Part shown: positions 35,306 through 44,441 of the stretch, piece after piece
How the letters are laid out: every line of letters begins with the position of its first letter
How positions within the stretch are numbered: the first letter of the stretch is position 1
Assembly (NCBI GenBank): GCA_015075445.1
Contig: JABTUJ010000024.1
Coordinates: forward strand, 78,178-142,177
DNA: 64,000 nt
Source: Verrucomicrobiales bacterium
GTDB taxonomy: Bacteria; Verrucomicrobiota; Verrucomicrobiia; Limisphaerales; J093
Direction: 5' to 3'
The notes under the pieces: generated by a model
The model's database searches: none
Told to the model about the DNA's origin: nothing
The model's input: only the letters and a program-made list of their open reading frames with translations
Translations under genes and position numbers: made by a program

Positions 35306-37447
35306 ATGCAAGCCTCGTTCTCCGTGCCCACGTTGCTGCTGGGAACCACCCTCGCCCTCGGCCTCCTTGGACCAGCTCACGCTGACCGCGTCCTCTTCGA
35401 TTTCGCCCCGCCCTTCACCGCCGCCACCGCAGCGACCCAGGATGCCCAGACGTCGATCGTCGACACCGCCGAAGGTCGGGCCTTGCGCGTGACCACCGGG
35501 CATGCAGCGCCCTGGCCAGGCATCACGCTGCCCGCCCCGGGTGGCACGGTCGACCTGACCGAGCACGCGTTCGTGCAGTTGCGCGTGCGCAACCCCGGTC
35601 AGCAACGCATCGTCGTCCACCTCCGCGTCGACAACCCCGGCGCCGATGGCACGAAACACTGCCGCACCGGGAGCCTGGGACTCGATCCTGGAACCACCGG
35701 CACGGTGCGCGTGGACCTCAAGCGGACCAGCGAAGACCGGCTCGACGGCCGGTTGTTCGGCATGCGGGGTTATCCCGTAAGCGCAGGGGGATTGGACACG
35801 GTGAATCCGGAGGCCATCAACCAGTTCGTCATCTTCCTCAACGCCCCGAAGCATGACCACGTGTTCGAGGTGCTCAGGTTGAGCGCCGGCGGCCGCTACA
35901 AGGCGCCCACAGCCTGGACCTCGGATGCGGATCCTTACCTGCCCTTGATTGATCCGCTGGGCCAGTACCGACACAAGACCTGGCCCGGCAAGACGGCCTC
36001 AGTCGAGGACCTCGTGGCACGTCGCGATCAGGAAGCCGCGGCGCTTCCCGGGGCCACCTCCGCGTTCGACGAGCAGGCTGGCTGGAATCGCTTCGGCGGC
36101 TGGGCGCAGGGTCCGCAGCTTGCCGCCACCGGGTTCTTCCGCGTCGAGAAGCACGACGGAAAGTGGTGGTTCGTGGACCCGGAAGGCCGCTTGTTCTGGT
36201 CCCATGGCATCGACTGCGTGCGCCTGATGGACGCCACGCCGATCGAGGAACGCGAGGATTGGTGCGAGTCCGCTCCGTGGGAACAGCCCGAGTTCGCCGA
36301 GTTCGTGGTCACCTCGGCCACCACGCTCAAAGGCCACTACGCGGGGCGAACGCCGAAGTGCTTCTCCTTCGCCGGCGCCAACTTCAAACGCAAGTACGGG
36401 CCCGACTGGCGCCCTCGGCACGCGATGGTGATCCACCAGCGACTTCGCGCCTGGGGACTGAATACCATCGCCAACTGGTCCGACTCGGCCGTCATGTTCC
36501 AACGCCGCACGCCCTACACCGATGCGGTCAGCTCACGGGGCACCCGGCTGATCGAAGGCAGCGAAGGTTACTGGGGCAAGTTCCCCGACGTGTTCGACCC
36601 CACGTTTGCCGCCAGCGTGCAGCGCTCGATGGCCGCCAAGGCAGGTCGCAGCGCCGGCGATCCGTGGTGTCTGGGGTACTTCTCCGACAACGAAATGGCG
36701 TGGGGCGACGAAACGTCCATCGCGCTCGCCGCCCTGGTCTCACCGCCGGAGCAATCCGCGAAGCGCGCGTTCCTGGCCGACCTCCGCGCCAGGTACGAGA
36801 ACATCGGCCGGTTGAACGCAGCCTGGGGAACGGCCCACGCCTCCTTCGAGGCCTTGGCCGCAAGCACCGCAAGGCCCGACCCCGCCCGCGCCGGCGAAGA
36901 CTTGAAAGCCTTCTACACCCGCGCGGCGGAGGAGTACTTCCGGGTCGTGCGCGAAGCAATCAAGTCGGTGGCACCCCAGCAGCTCTACTTGGGCTGTCGC
37001 TTCGCTTGGGGCAACGCCCGGGCGGCGCGCGCCGCGGCGAAGTACTGCGACGTGGTCAGCTACAACCTCTATCAACGGAGCATCGCCACATTCCAGTTCA
37101 ACGGCGACGCCGATGTGCCGCTGATCGTGGGCGAGTTCCATTTTGGCGCCCTGGACCGTAGGATGTTCCACACGGGCCTGGTGCCGGTCACGGACCAGGC
37201 CGAACGGGCGGGCTCGTATCAGGCCTACGTCGAGGGCGCCCTGCGGCATCCCCAGTTCGTGGGCACGCACTGGTTCCAGTACCAGGACGAGCCGACGACC
37301 GGCAGGGTGTTGGACGAGGAGAACTACCAGATCGGATTCGTGGACATCGCCGATACGCCCTACGCCGAGATCACCACCACCAGCCGGCACGTGGGGGAAC
37401 GCCTTTACCACCTCCGCTCGGGCCAGAAGGTCGAGGCTCACTTCTGA
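35306..37447 (+). CDS. Secreted GH50-like glycoside hydrolase (beta-agarase type)
   Basis: 713 residues from the ATG at 35306, giving a signal peptide (VPTLLLGTTLALGLLGPAHA). An N-terminal carbohydrate-binding-like beta-sandwich (about 25-220) precedes a TIM barrel beginning KWWFVDPEGRLFWSHGIDCV. Candidate catalytic glutamates lie in CLGYFSDNEMAWGDE (acid/base) and PLIVGEFHFGALD (nucleophile), the positions used in clan GH-A enzymes such as GH50. WGLNTIANWSD and TGTHWFQYQDEPTTGR-like segments also fit (the latter reads VGTHWFQYQDEPTTG). Relatives cut agarose or other beta-galactans. The precise specificity is an inference. It is exported and has no sugar-uptake gene beside it. Confidence 0.75.
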   Translation: MQASFSVPTLLLGTTLALGLLGPAHADRVLFDFAPPFTAATAATQDAQTSIVDTAEGRALRVTTGHAAPWPGITLPAPGGTVDLTEHAFVQLRVRNPGQQRIVVHLRVDNPGADGTKHCRTGSLGLDPGTTGTVRVDLKRTSEDRLDGRLFGMRGYPVSAGGLDTVNPEAINQFVIFLNAPKHDHVFEVLRLSAGGRYKAPTAWTSDADPYLPLIDPLGQYRHKTWPGKTASVEDLVARRDQEAAALPGATSAFDEQAGWNRFGGWAQGPQLAATGFFRVEKHDGKWWFVDPEGRLFWSHGIDCVRLMDATPIEEREDWCESAPWEQPEFAEFVVTSATTLKGHYAGRTPKCFSFAGANFKRKYGPDWRPRHAMVIHQRLRAWGLNTIANWSDSAVMFQRRTPYTDAVSSRGTRLIEGSEGYWGKFPDVFDPTFAASVQRSMAAKAGRSAGDPWCLGYFSDNEMAWGDETSIALAALVSPPEQSAKRAFLADLRARYENIGRLNAAWGTAHASFEALAASTARPDPARAGEDLKAFYTRAAEEYFRVVREAIKSVAPQQLYLGCRFAWGNARAARAAAKYCDVVSYNLYQRSIATFQFNGDADVPLIVGEFHFGALDRRMFHTGLVPVTDQAERAGSYQAYVEGALRHPQFVGTHWFQYQDEPTTGRVLDEENYQIGFVDIADTPYAEITTTSRHVGERLYHLRSGQKVEAHF

Positions 37448-37464
37448 TCCTCGGACCGCGCGCC

Positions 37465-37505
37465 AGCGTTTGGAGTGCGGCGTCTTCCAGCGGCGCTTTG
37501 CGTCT
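37465..37505 (+). repeat. Dispersed repeat B, half copy
   Basis: The stretch from CAGCGTTTGGAGTGCGGCG through CCAGCGGCGCTTTGCGTC matches one arm of the inverted repeat at 61880-61998. It lies in the gap after the GH50-like gene. Confidence 0.6.
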
Positions 37506-37603
37506 TCCCCTGCCCCCCCCTCCCCACCGAGTTGTCAATACTGCGGACTGACCCCGGAGAAAAGCGTGGCGTCCGCGCTGCGTCTTCGCCTACCTTCACC
37601 GGC

Positions 37604-38865
37604 ATGAACCCGCCCACCGCCAGCGGATTCCGCCGCACCGCCATCACCGCCCTCCTCGAACGGGTGGTGGCGACCACGCCGGTGATTGATATCCATACTC
37701 ACCTCTACGACCCACTGTTAGGTGGACTCCTCTGGGGAATGGATGACTTGCTCGTCTACCACTACCTCGCCGCCGAGGCCTTCCGCTACCTCGAGGAACC
37801 CCCCGAGCTGTTCTTCGCCCGCCCCAAAACGGAGCAGGCCGACCGGATCTGGCACGAGCTCTTCCTCGCCCATTCCCCGGTGTCTGAAGCCTGTCAAGGC
37901 GTGCTTACCACCCTGCACCGGTTCGGCCTCGACCCCCATGTCCGAGACCTCCCCGCCTTGCGCACCTGGTTCGCCCAGTGGCCCCTCGAAACCCACGTCA
38001 GCCGCACCCTCGAACTCGCCAACGTCGCCAAGGTCTACATGACCAACTCGCCGTTCGACGATGCCGAACGCGCCGTCTGGGAACAGGGATTCCTGCGCGA
38101 TGAACGGTTCGTGGCCGCCCTCCGCATTGACCCCCTCCTCGTCGATTGGCCGGGCGCCGCCCGCCGCCTCTCCGATTGGGGGTACAACGTCGGCGAAGGA
38201 CTCTCCGCCTCCACGTGTGGCGAGGTTCGACGTTTCCTCGCGGATTGGACCCGACGCCTCGACGCCCGCTACGTCATGGTGTCGTGCCGCCGGATTTCGC
38301 CTTTCCCGCCAGCTCCGACACTGCCCAGCTCATCGAACGGGTCGTCCTGCCGCACTGCCAGGATTCCGGCCTGCCCTTCGCCTTGATGCTCGGCGTCCGC
38401 CGGGCCGTGAACCCCCGACTCCAGCTCGCCGGCGACGGCGTGGGCCGCAGCGATCTGAACGCCCTCGCCAACCTCTGCGACGCTTACCCGCAAAACCGGT
38501 TCGCCGTCACCGTGCTCTCGCGCGAAAACCAGCACGAGCTCTGCGTCCTGGCACGCAAGTTCCGCAACCTCCACGTCTTCGGCTGCTGGTGGTTCACCAA
38601 TGTGCCGGTCCTCATCGAGGAAATCACCCGGCTGCGCCTTGAGCTGCTCGGCTTGAGCTTCACCGTGCAACACTCGGATGCCCGTGTCCTCGAGCAGATC
38701 ATCTACAAGTTCGATCACACCCGGCGAATCCTTGTGAAGGTCCTCGCCGATCGCTATGCGGAGCTGGCAGCCACCGGCTGGGAAACCACCGAGGCCGAGG
38801 TGCGGCGCGACGTGCGGGACCTCCTGGGCGGCGGGTTCGAACGGTTCTGTCAGCCCGCAGCATGA
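37604..38865 (+). pseudogene. Amidohydrolase / uronate-isomerase-like protein, one frameshift
   Basis: The start at 37604 fits PVIDIHTHLYDP, with the metal-binding HxH, followed by LLVYHYLAAEAFRYLEE. After RYVMVS (about 38283) the frame must change for the protein to continue as VPPDFAFPASSDTAQLIERV and on to HSDARVLEQIIYKF and GGGFERFCQPAA, ending at 38865. A single missing base inside GTGTC restores one protein of about 420 residues. The start pattern and length resemble uronate isomerase-like members of the amidohydrolase superfamily. The stop overlaps folP by 4 bp, so coupling is retained, which hints that the break could be a sequencing error. Confidence 0.65.
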
Positions 38866-39710
38866 TCTGGGAAGGACGGCATCACCGGTGGGTCTTTCCG
38901 CGTCCCGCGTTGCTGATGGGCGTGGTGAACGTGACGCCCGATTCCTTCTTCGACGGCGGCCGTCACTTTGACAGCGCGTCGGCCATCGCGCACGGCGAGG
39001 CGCTGGCGGCCGAAGGAGCAGAGATCCTGGACGTGGGCGGCGAGTCCACCCGGCCCGGGGCGCGACCCGTCGGGGAGGAGGAGGAACGGCGGCGGGTGTT
39101 GCCGGTGATTGAAGCGCTCGCGCAACGGCGCGGCGTGGCGGTGTCGGTGGACACGCGCAAGCCGGGCGTGGCGCGAGCAGCTCTGGCCGCGGGAGCGGTG
39201 ATCGTGAACGACGTGGCGGCCAACCGCGAGGATCCCGCGCTATGGCAGGTGGTGGCGGAAGCCGGAGCCGCCTACGTCTGCATGCACATGCAAGGGAGCC
39301 CGGAGACCATGCAGAGCGAGCCGGTTTACCGCGACGTCGTGGCCGAGGTGCATGACTTTTTCGCCGAACGCCTCCAACGTCTGGCCGCCGCCGGGGTCAG
39401 GTCCGGGCAGGTAGCCCTCGATGTGGGCATCGGCTTCGGCAAGACCGTCGACCACAATTCAGCATTGCTCGCGGCGCTGGAATCCTTTAGGAGCTTTCAG
39501 CGCCCGCTGGTCCTCGGGGTGTCGCGGAAGTCGTTCATCGGCAAACTGCTCGGCGTCGAGGTGCAAGACCGCCTCCCGGCTTCCGTGGCCTGCGCTGCGT
39601 GGGCGGTGGCCCACGGGGTCGAGGTGATTCGCACGCATGACGTGGCCGCGACCCGGCAGGCGGTACGCTTGATCGAGGCCCTGCGGGCGCGACCGGATGC
39701 TGGATGCTGA
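38862..39710 (+). CDS. folP: Dihydropteroate synthase
   Basis: 282 residues. Signatures: MGVVNVTPDSFFDGGRHF, the pterin-binding LDVGGESTRPGARPV, DTRKPGVARAALAAGA, IVNDVAANR, and C-terminal VLGVSRKSFIGKLLG (the R-K-S-F-I loop). It joins 6-hydroxymethyl-dihydropterin pyrophosphate and p-aminobenzoate to give dihydropteroate in folate synthesis, in the cytoplasm. It begins with ATGA at the end of the amidohydrolase and overlaps cdaA by 7 bp, so the order amidohydrolase-folP-cdaA-ybbR-glmM is one transcription unit. Confidence 0.95.
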   Translation: MIWEGRHHRWVFPRPALLMGVVNVTPDSFFDGGRHFDSASAIAHGEALAAEGAEILDVGGESTRPGARPVGEEEERRRVLPVIEALAQRRGVAVSVDTRKPGVARAALAAGAVIVNDVAANREDPALWQVVAEAGAAYVCMHMQGSPETMQSEPVYRDVVAEVHDFFAERLQRLAAAGVRSGQVALDVGIGFGKTVDHNSALLAALESFRSFQRPLVLGVSRKSFIGKLLGVEVQDRLPASVACAAWAVAHGVEVIRTHDVAATRQAVRLIEALRARPDAGC

Positions 39711-40561
39711 CGTGGCTGCAACTGAACTGGCGAACGTTGGTGGAGATCGCCCTCCTCTCGGTGGGCATCTACTACGCCATCAACTTCGTCCGCGGCACCC
39801 GCGCCGCCCCCGTCGTGACTGGCTTCCTCATCGTGCTCCTCGCCCTCACGTTGATCACGGTGGCGCTCGAACTGCAGGTGCTCCGCACCCTGCTGCTGGC
39901 GCTCTTCCCCTCGCTCGCCGTGATCGTGTTCGTGCTCTTCCAGCCCGAACTGCGACGGATGCTCGCGCAATTGGGCAACCTGCCCCTGTTCGCCAACGTC
40001 GCCGAGCAGCGCGAGAACATCGAGATCATCATCAAGACCGTCGAGCGCCTCTCGGACGTCCGCATCGGAATGTTGGTGGCCATCGAACAGACCGTGTCCG
40101 TCCAGGAGGTGGTCGAGTCCGGCATCGTGGTGGACTGCGAGGCGACGCCCGAGATGCTCGAGACGATCTTCTTCCCGAACAACGCCATCCACGACGGCGG
40201 GGTCATTCTGCGCGGCGACCGCATCACGCACGCCGCCTGCATCTTTCCCCTGACCCAGCGGCAGGACTTGAGCAAGACCCTCGGGACGCGACACCGCGCC
40301 GCCATTGGGTTGAGCGAGGAAACCGACGCCGTGGTGGTGGTGGTCTCCGAGGAAAGCGGCGCCGTCTCGTACGCCTACCGCGGCACGCTGGTGCGCGCCG
40401 TGACCCTCGAGAACCTGCGCGCCTTCCTGACCTCTGTGCTCGTCAAGGAACAGGGCACCCGTACGTGGTCCGATCTCGTGCGCGCGACCTTCCAGCGGCG
40501 CTCCCCTCCACCCGCCCGCGAACCCCCGCGGGCCAACCCCGGTTCCGATGGCGTGGCCTAG
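39704..40561 (+). CDS. cdaA: Diadenylate cyclase (CdaA type)
   Basis: 285 residues. Three N-terminal membrane helices (LVEIALLSVGIYYAINFV, VVTGFLIVLLALTLITVAL, TLLLALFPSLAVIVFVLF) are followed by the DAC (DisA_N) domain. The catalytic motifs are IHDGGVILRG (DGG in place of the usual DGA) and GTRHRAAIGLSEETDAVVVV (RHR). It condenses two ATP to cyclic di-AMP at the inner face of the membrane. The order cdaA-ybbR(cdaR)-glmM is conserved widely and links c-di-AMP to cell-wall precursor supply; YbbR and GlmM modulate the cyclase in Firmicutes. Confidence 0.95.
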   Translation: MLTWLQLNWRTLVEIALLSVGIYYAINFVRGTRAAPVVTGFLIVLLALTLITVALELQVLRTLLLALFPSLAVIVFVLFQPELRRMLAQLGNLPLFANVAEQRENIEIIIKTVERLSDVRIGMLVAIEQTVSVQEVVESGIVVDCEATPEMLETIFFPNNAIHDGGVILRGDRITHAACIFPLTQRQDLSKTLGTRHRAAIGLSEETDAVVVVVSEESGAVSYAYRGTLVRAVTLENLRAFLTSVLVKEQGTRTWSDLVRATFQRRSPPPAREPPRANPGSDGVA

Positions 40562-40970
40562 GCTCATGACGGTGCGACTCGGCTGGAAGATCCTGTCCGT
40601 CCTCCTGGCAACCCTGGTCTGGATCCTGATCCGGGTGAACAGCGCCGACGGCCTGAGTTTTGGACAACTGCGCACCTTCGACGCGGTGCCCATCCACGTC
40701 ATGACCCCCGCCAACGACGCGGGCACCTTCGCCGTCGAGCCCCCCAGCGTGCGCCTCTCCGTGTCCGCCCTGCCCGCCCCGCTCAAACGCCTTCGCCTGA
40801 CCGATCTCCTCGTCTTTGTGAATCTCAGCAGCATTCCCGAAGGCGAAGCCTATCGCGACGTTGAAGTCCACATGCCTCCCGGCGTGACCCTCACCGCCCT
40901 CCTCCCCAACCAGGTCCGCGTCATCCGCCTCGCTTCGCCCCCCGTCGCAACCCCGCCCCCCGAACCATGA
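40548..40970 (+). CDS. YbbR-like (CdaR-type) protein
   Basis: 140 residues from 40548, or 134 from the ATG at 40566 (MTVRLGWKILSVLLATLVW), which I favour because it starts directly before the membrane helix. After the helix (ILSVLLATLVWILIRV) there is one YbbR-like beta domain, including IHVMTPANDAGTFAVEPPSV and LLVFVNLSSIPEGEAYRDVE. Firmicute CdaR has several such domains; a single one is common in other phyla. It overlaps cdaA and glmM (ATGA). It probably binds and regulates the cyclase. Confidence 0.75.
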   Translation: MAWPRLMTVRLGWKILSVLLATLVWILIRVNSADGLSFGQLRTFDAVPIHVMTPANDAGTFAVEPPSVRLSVSALPAPLKRLRLTDLLVFVNLSSIPEGEAYRDVEVHMPPGVTLTALLPNQVRVIRLASPPVATPPPEP

Positions 40971-42360
40971 ACCCCTCCCGCATCCGCCTCTTCGGCACCG
41001 ACGGCGTCCGCGGCACCGCCAACATTGAGCCGGTCACCGCCGAAACCGCCCTGAAACTCGGCCGCGCCGCCGCGCACGTCTTCAAAACCCTCGAGAGCCA
41101 CGCCCGCGGTCTCGGCCGCCACAAGATCGTCATCGGCAAAGACACCCGGCTGTCCGGGTACATGATCGAGAATGCCCTCTCCTCCGGCATCCTCTCCATG
41201 GGCGTGGATGTGATCTTCATCGGCCCCCTGCCCACCCCAGGCGTCGCTTACGTCACCCGCAGCCTCCGCGCCGACGCCGGCATCGTCATCACCGCCTCCC
41301 ACAATCCCTACGACGACAACGGCATCAAGTTCTTCCGCGCCGACGGCTACAAGCTCGACGACCACGTCGAGGCCCACATCGAGGAACTCGTCGCCAGCGG
41401 CGCCATCGAACACGTCCGGCCCCTCGCCGGCGAAATCGGCAAAGCCTTCCGGGTCGATGACGCCATCGGCCGCTACATCGAGTACGCGAAGGCCTCCTTC
41501 CCCAAAGGCATGAACCTCGAGGGCGTCCGCGTCGTGGTCGACGCCGCCAACGGCGCCGGCTACAAGACCACCCCCTGCGTCCTGCGCGAGCTCGGCGCCG
41601 AAGTCGTCGTCTACGGCAACCAACCCGACGGCACCAACATCAACCGGGACTGCGGCGCCATGCACCCGGAGCTCCTCTGCCGCAAGGTCGTCGAACACCG
41701 CGCCCAGCTCGGCATCGCCCACGACGGCGACGCCGACCGCGTCCAGCTCTGCGATGAACAGGGCCAGCCCGTGGACGGCGATGACATCCTCGCCTTGATG
41801 GCCCTCGAACGCCTTGCCCAGGGTACCTTGCCCGAAAAGACGGTCGTCACCACCGTCATGAGCAACGCCGGCCTCGACGCCGCCATCCGCGAGGCCGGCG
41901 GGCGCGTCGTCCGCACCGCCGTCGGCGACAAGTACGTCATCGACGAAATGCTCAAGCACGGCTTCGCCCTCGGCGGCGAACAGAGCGGCCACATCATCTT
42001 CCGCGAGTTCGCCACCACCGGCGACGGACTGGTCGCCGCCCTCCAGGTGCTCAGCGCCATGAAGGCGCAAAACGCACTCCTCTCCCAGCTCCGACTCTGC
42101 TGGACGCGATTCCCCCAGAAGCTGATCAACATCCGCGTCCGCGACAAAATCCCCTGGGACCAGGTGCCCGGCTTTCCGACCTGCTCCAGACCGCCGAAGC
42201 CGAGGTCACGCCTCGCGGTGGACGCGTGTTCGTGCGGTATTCCGGCACGGAACCCAAAGCCCGCATTCTGGTTGAGGCGCGTGACCCGGAGATCGTTGAC
42301 AAGTGGTGCACCCAGTTGGCCCAGGTGGTCCAGGAACACCTCGGCGTCCGGGCGGGTTGA
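40967..42360 (+). pseudogene. glmM: Phosphoglucosamine mutase, interrupted by one frameshift
   Basis: The frame begins SRIRLFGTDGVRGTANIEPV and carries the phosphoserine loop VITASHNPYDDNGIKFF, the metal loop GIAHDGDADRVQLCD and the sugar-binding GGEQSGHIIF. After KIPWDQVPGF (about 42170) the frame must change, then DLLQTAEAEVTPRGGRVFVR, then YSGTEPKARILVEARD (phosphate-binding domain 4) continue to a stop at 42360. One missing base near 42175 would give a normal protein of about 463 residues. GlmM converts glucosamine-6-P to glucosamine-1-P for peptidoglycan and lipid A and is essential in most bacteria. The interruption is therefore suspect as an assembly error. If real, the protein would lack its phosphate-binding domain. 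Confidence 0.85.
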
Positions 42361-42393
42361 GTCCGGACGCCCGCTCGCGCACACTCCCTCCCG

Positions 42394-43743
42394 ATGCAGA
42401 CCGTTGCGGCAGCCCCACCCCCGCTCGCCGAGCAATGGCGCCCCGCCTTTGCCGCTCTCGCGGGTTTGTTCCTCGGCCTGGCGCTGCTCAAGTTCGGTAA
42501 TCCCGCTGTCCTCGACCGCCTCGTGACCGCGCCGACCAACGGCTGGGAGTACTTGCTACAACCCTGGCCGCTCGCCTGGGCTTACACGTTGCTGATCCTC
42601 CTGGCCTTCATCGGACTCGCCGTGGCGGACTGGCGACTCCCGACACCGCGCTGGTTCGTCGCGTTGCCCGCCCTTTGGCTGGGCTGGCAGCTCCTGGCGG
42701 GCGCCGCCACTGACGACACGCGCTTGACCGCCCTCACGCTGCGCTATCTCGTGGCCACCACCGCCGGGTTCTACCTCGGGCTGTTCGCGCTCGCTCCCAG
42801 CCCCCGCTTGACCATCTTCTGGGGCGCCTTGCTCGGTTGCTTCGTCGCCGTGCTCGTGTCCGGTTTTCAGCAGCGATTCGGCGGACTCGAGGCGGTCCGG
42901 CAGCACATCTACTCGCAGCCAGGCTGGGAAAACCTGCCCGCCGATTACCTCAAACGCCTGGGCACCAACCGCATCTTCGCCACGCTCCTCTACCCAAACG
43001 CGCTGGCGGGCGCCATCCTGCTGTTGCTGCCACCGCTGGCGGTCTTCACGTGGCAACGCGCCGAGCGGAGGATGACCACCGCGGCCCGGGTCTTCCTCAC
43101 CGCGCTTTTCGCGGCCGCAGCGCTGGCCTGCCTCTACTGGTCCAAGTCGAAAGCCGGTTGGCTGATCGCCGTGGTCATGGGCGGCCTGTGGTTGAGCCGC
43201 CTGCCCCTCGCCCGGAAGCTCAAACTGGCGCTCGCCGGCCTGGCGCTGGTGGCTGGACTGACCGGTTTCGCCCTGCGCTTCTCCGGCTACTTCGAGCAAG
43301 GCGCTACCAGCCTGGGCGCCCGAATGGACTACTGGCGGGCCGCCTGGATCACGGCTTGCGCCCGCCCACTGCTCGGCTCGGGACCCGGAACATTCGCCGC
43401 CAGCTACCGGGCCATCAAACCACCCGAGGCGGAGATGGCCCTGCTCGCCCACAACGATTACCTCCAGCAAGCGTCGGATTCCGGCTTCCTGGGCGCCCTG
43501 CTTTACCTCGCCTTCGTGGGCGGATCGCTTGTGCTGCTGGGCCGTCGGGCCACAAGCGACCCGCAGTCCTTTGCGATCTGGCTCGGCCTGCTCGGCTGGG
43601 CACTGCAAAGCGCGGTCGAGTTCGGCCTGTACGTACCGGCTGTGGGCTGGGCCGCCTTCTGGTTGCTTGGCTTGCTCTGGGGCCAGAGCGCTCGCCTCGG
43701 TCCGCCCGGGATTCCGGTAGACGCGAAACCGAAGCCGGCCTAG
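42394..43743 (+). CDS. O-antigen ligase/polymerase-like membrane protein
   Basis: 449 residues with about 10-12 membrane helices (LLILLAFIGLAVADW, GLFALAPSPRLTIFW, ALAGAILLLLPPLAVFTW, LKLALAGLALVAGLTGFAL). The family signature is the late periplasmic loop LLAHNDYLQQASDSGFLGAL, containing the conserved His and the following helix. YWRAAWITACARPLLGSGPG precedes it, as in Wzy/WaaL-type enzymes. It would join or polymerise oligosaccharides on undecaprenol carriers at the outer face of the inner membrane. It is 33 bp after glmM on the same strand. Confidence 0.8.
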   Translation: MQTVAAAPPPLAEQWRPAFAALAGLFLGLALLKFGNPAVLDRLVTAPTNGWEYLLQPWPLAWAYTLLILLAFIGLAVADWRLPTPRWFVALPALWLGWQLLAGAATDDTRLTALTLRYLVATTAGFYLGLFALAPSPRLTIFWGALLGCFVAVLVSGFQQRFGGLEAVRQHIYSQPGWENLPADYLKRLGTNRIFATLLYPNALAGAILLLLPPLAVFTWQRAERRMTTAARVFLTALFAAAALACLYWSKSKAGWLIAVVMGGLWLSRLPLARKLKLALAGLALVAGLTGFALRFSGYFEQGATSLGARMDYWRAAWITACARPLLGSGPGTFAASYRAIKPPEAEMALLAHNDYLQQASDSGFLGALLYLAFVGGSLVLLGRRATSDPQSFAIWLGLLGWALQSAVEFGLYVPAVGWAAFWLLGLLWGQSARLGPPGIPVDAKPKPA

Positions 43744-43779
43744 CCTCCCCCCACCGTGCGGCGCAAGCCTCGGCTCCTT

Positions 43780-44220
43780 ATGCGTGTCCTGGTCCTGAAC
43801 GGTCCCAACCTGAACCTCCTCGGTCATCGCGAGCCGCATCTCTACGGCTCGACCACGTTGGCGGAAATCGAGGCTCGCCTCGGTGAACTGGCCGCCGAGC
43901 TTGGCGTCACAATCGAGTGTCGGCAGTCAAACCACGAGGGCGTGTTGGTGGATTGGATTCACGGCGCCAAGGGCGCCTTCGACGCCATCCTGTTCAACGC
44001 CGGCGCCTACACCCATACCAGCATTGCGCTGCGGGATGCCCTCGCCGCCGTCGGCCTTCCCACCATCGAAGTGCACCTCTCTAACGTTCACGCCCGAGAG
44101 GAATTCCGGCGACACTCCATGCTGGCCCCGGTCTGCCGGGGGGTCATCAGCGGATTCGGACCCCTCTCCTACCTCCTCGCTCTGCGTGCCCTTATCGATA
44201 ACAAGCGCTCAGAATCGTAG
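43780..44220 (+). CDS. aroQ: 3-dehydroquinate dehydratase, type II
   Basis: 146 residues from the ATG at 43780; the frame begins eight codons earlier without gain. Signatures: VLNGPNLNLLGHREPHLYGS with the catalytic Tyr, CRQSNHEGVLVDWIH, FNAGAYTHTSIALRDAL with the active-site His, and EVHLSNVHAREEFRRHS. It dehydrates 3-dehydroquinate to 3-dehydroshikimate in the shikimate pathway. The type II enzyme is a dodecamer. It is followed by accB after a promoter-bearing gap. Confidence 0.95.
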   Translation: MRVLVLNGPNLNLLGHREPHLYGSTTLAEIEARLGELAAELGVTIECRQSNHEGVLVDWIHGAKGAFDAILFNAGAYTHTSIALRDALAAVGLPTIEVHLSNVHAREEFRRHSMLAPVCRGVISGFGPLSYLLALRALIDNKRSES

Positions 44221-44294
44221 TTTTTTGCCAGGAATCGCTCAATCAGACGCGCAAAGGCATCAGGTCGGTTCGCCGCAGCCCCACGAATCACTGC

Positions 44295-44323
44295 TTGACG
44301 CTCGACCTCGCCGTCGTTAGCCT
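44295..44323 (+). promoter_or_regulatory. Probable sigma-70-type promoter for accBC
   Basis: TTGACG and TAGCCT with a 17-bp spacer, in the 220-bp gap between aroQ and accB. About 120 bp of leader would precede the accB start. The same box pattern precedes the gene at 22972. Confidence 0.45.
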
Positions 44324-44441
44324 CCGCCCCCGGTTTCAGACGGTGACAAGAGCAGCGTCGCAACTCGGCTTCTGCTCGCTCGCCTCACATGAGCTCCTTT
44401 CACAACCTGACGGTGCAGACAACCCCCAAAGCGGAGGTGTT

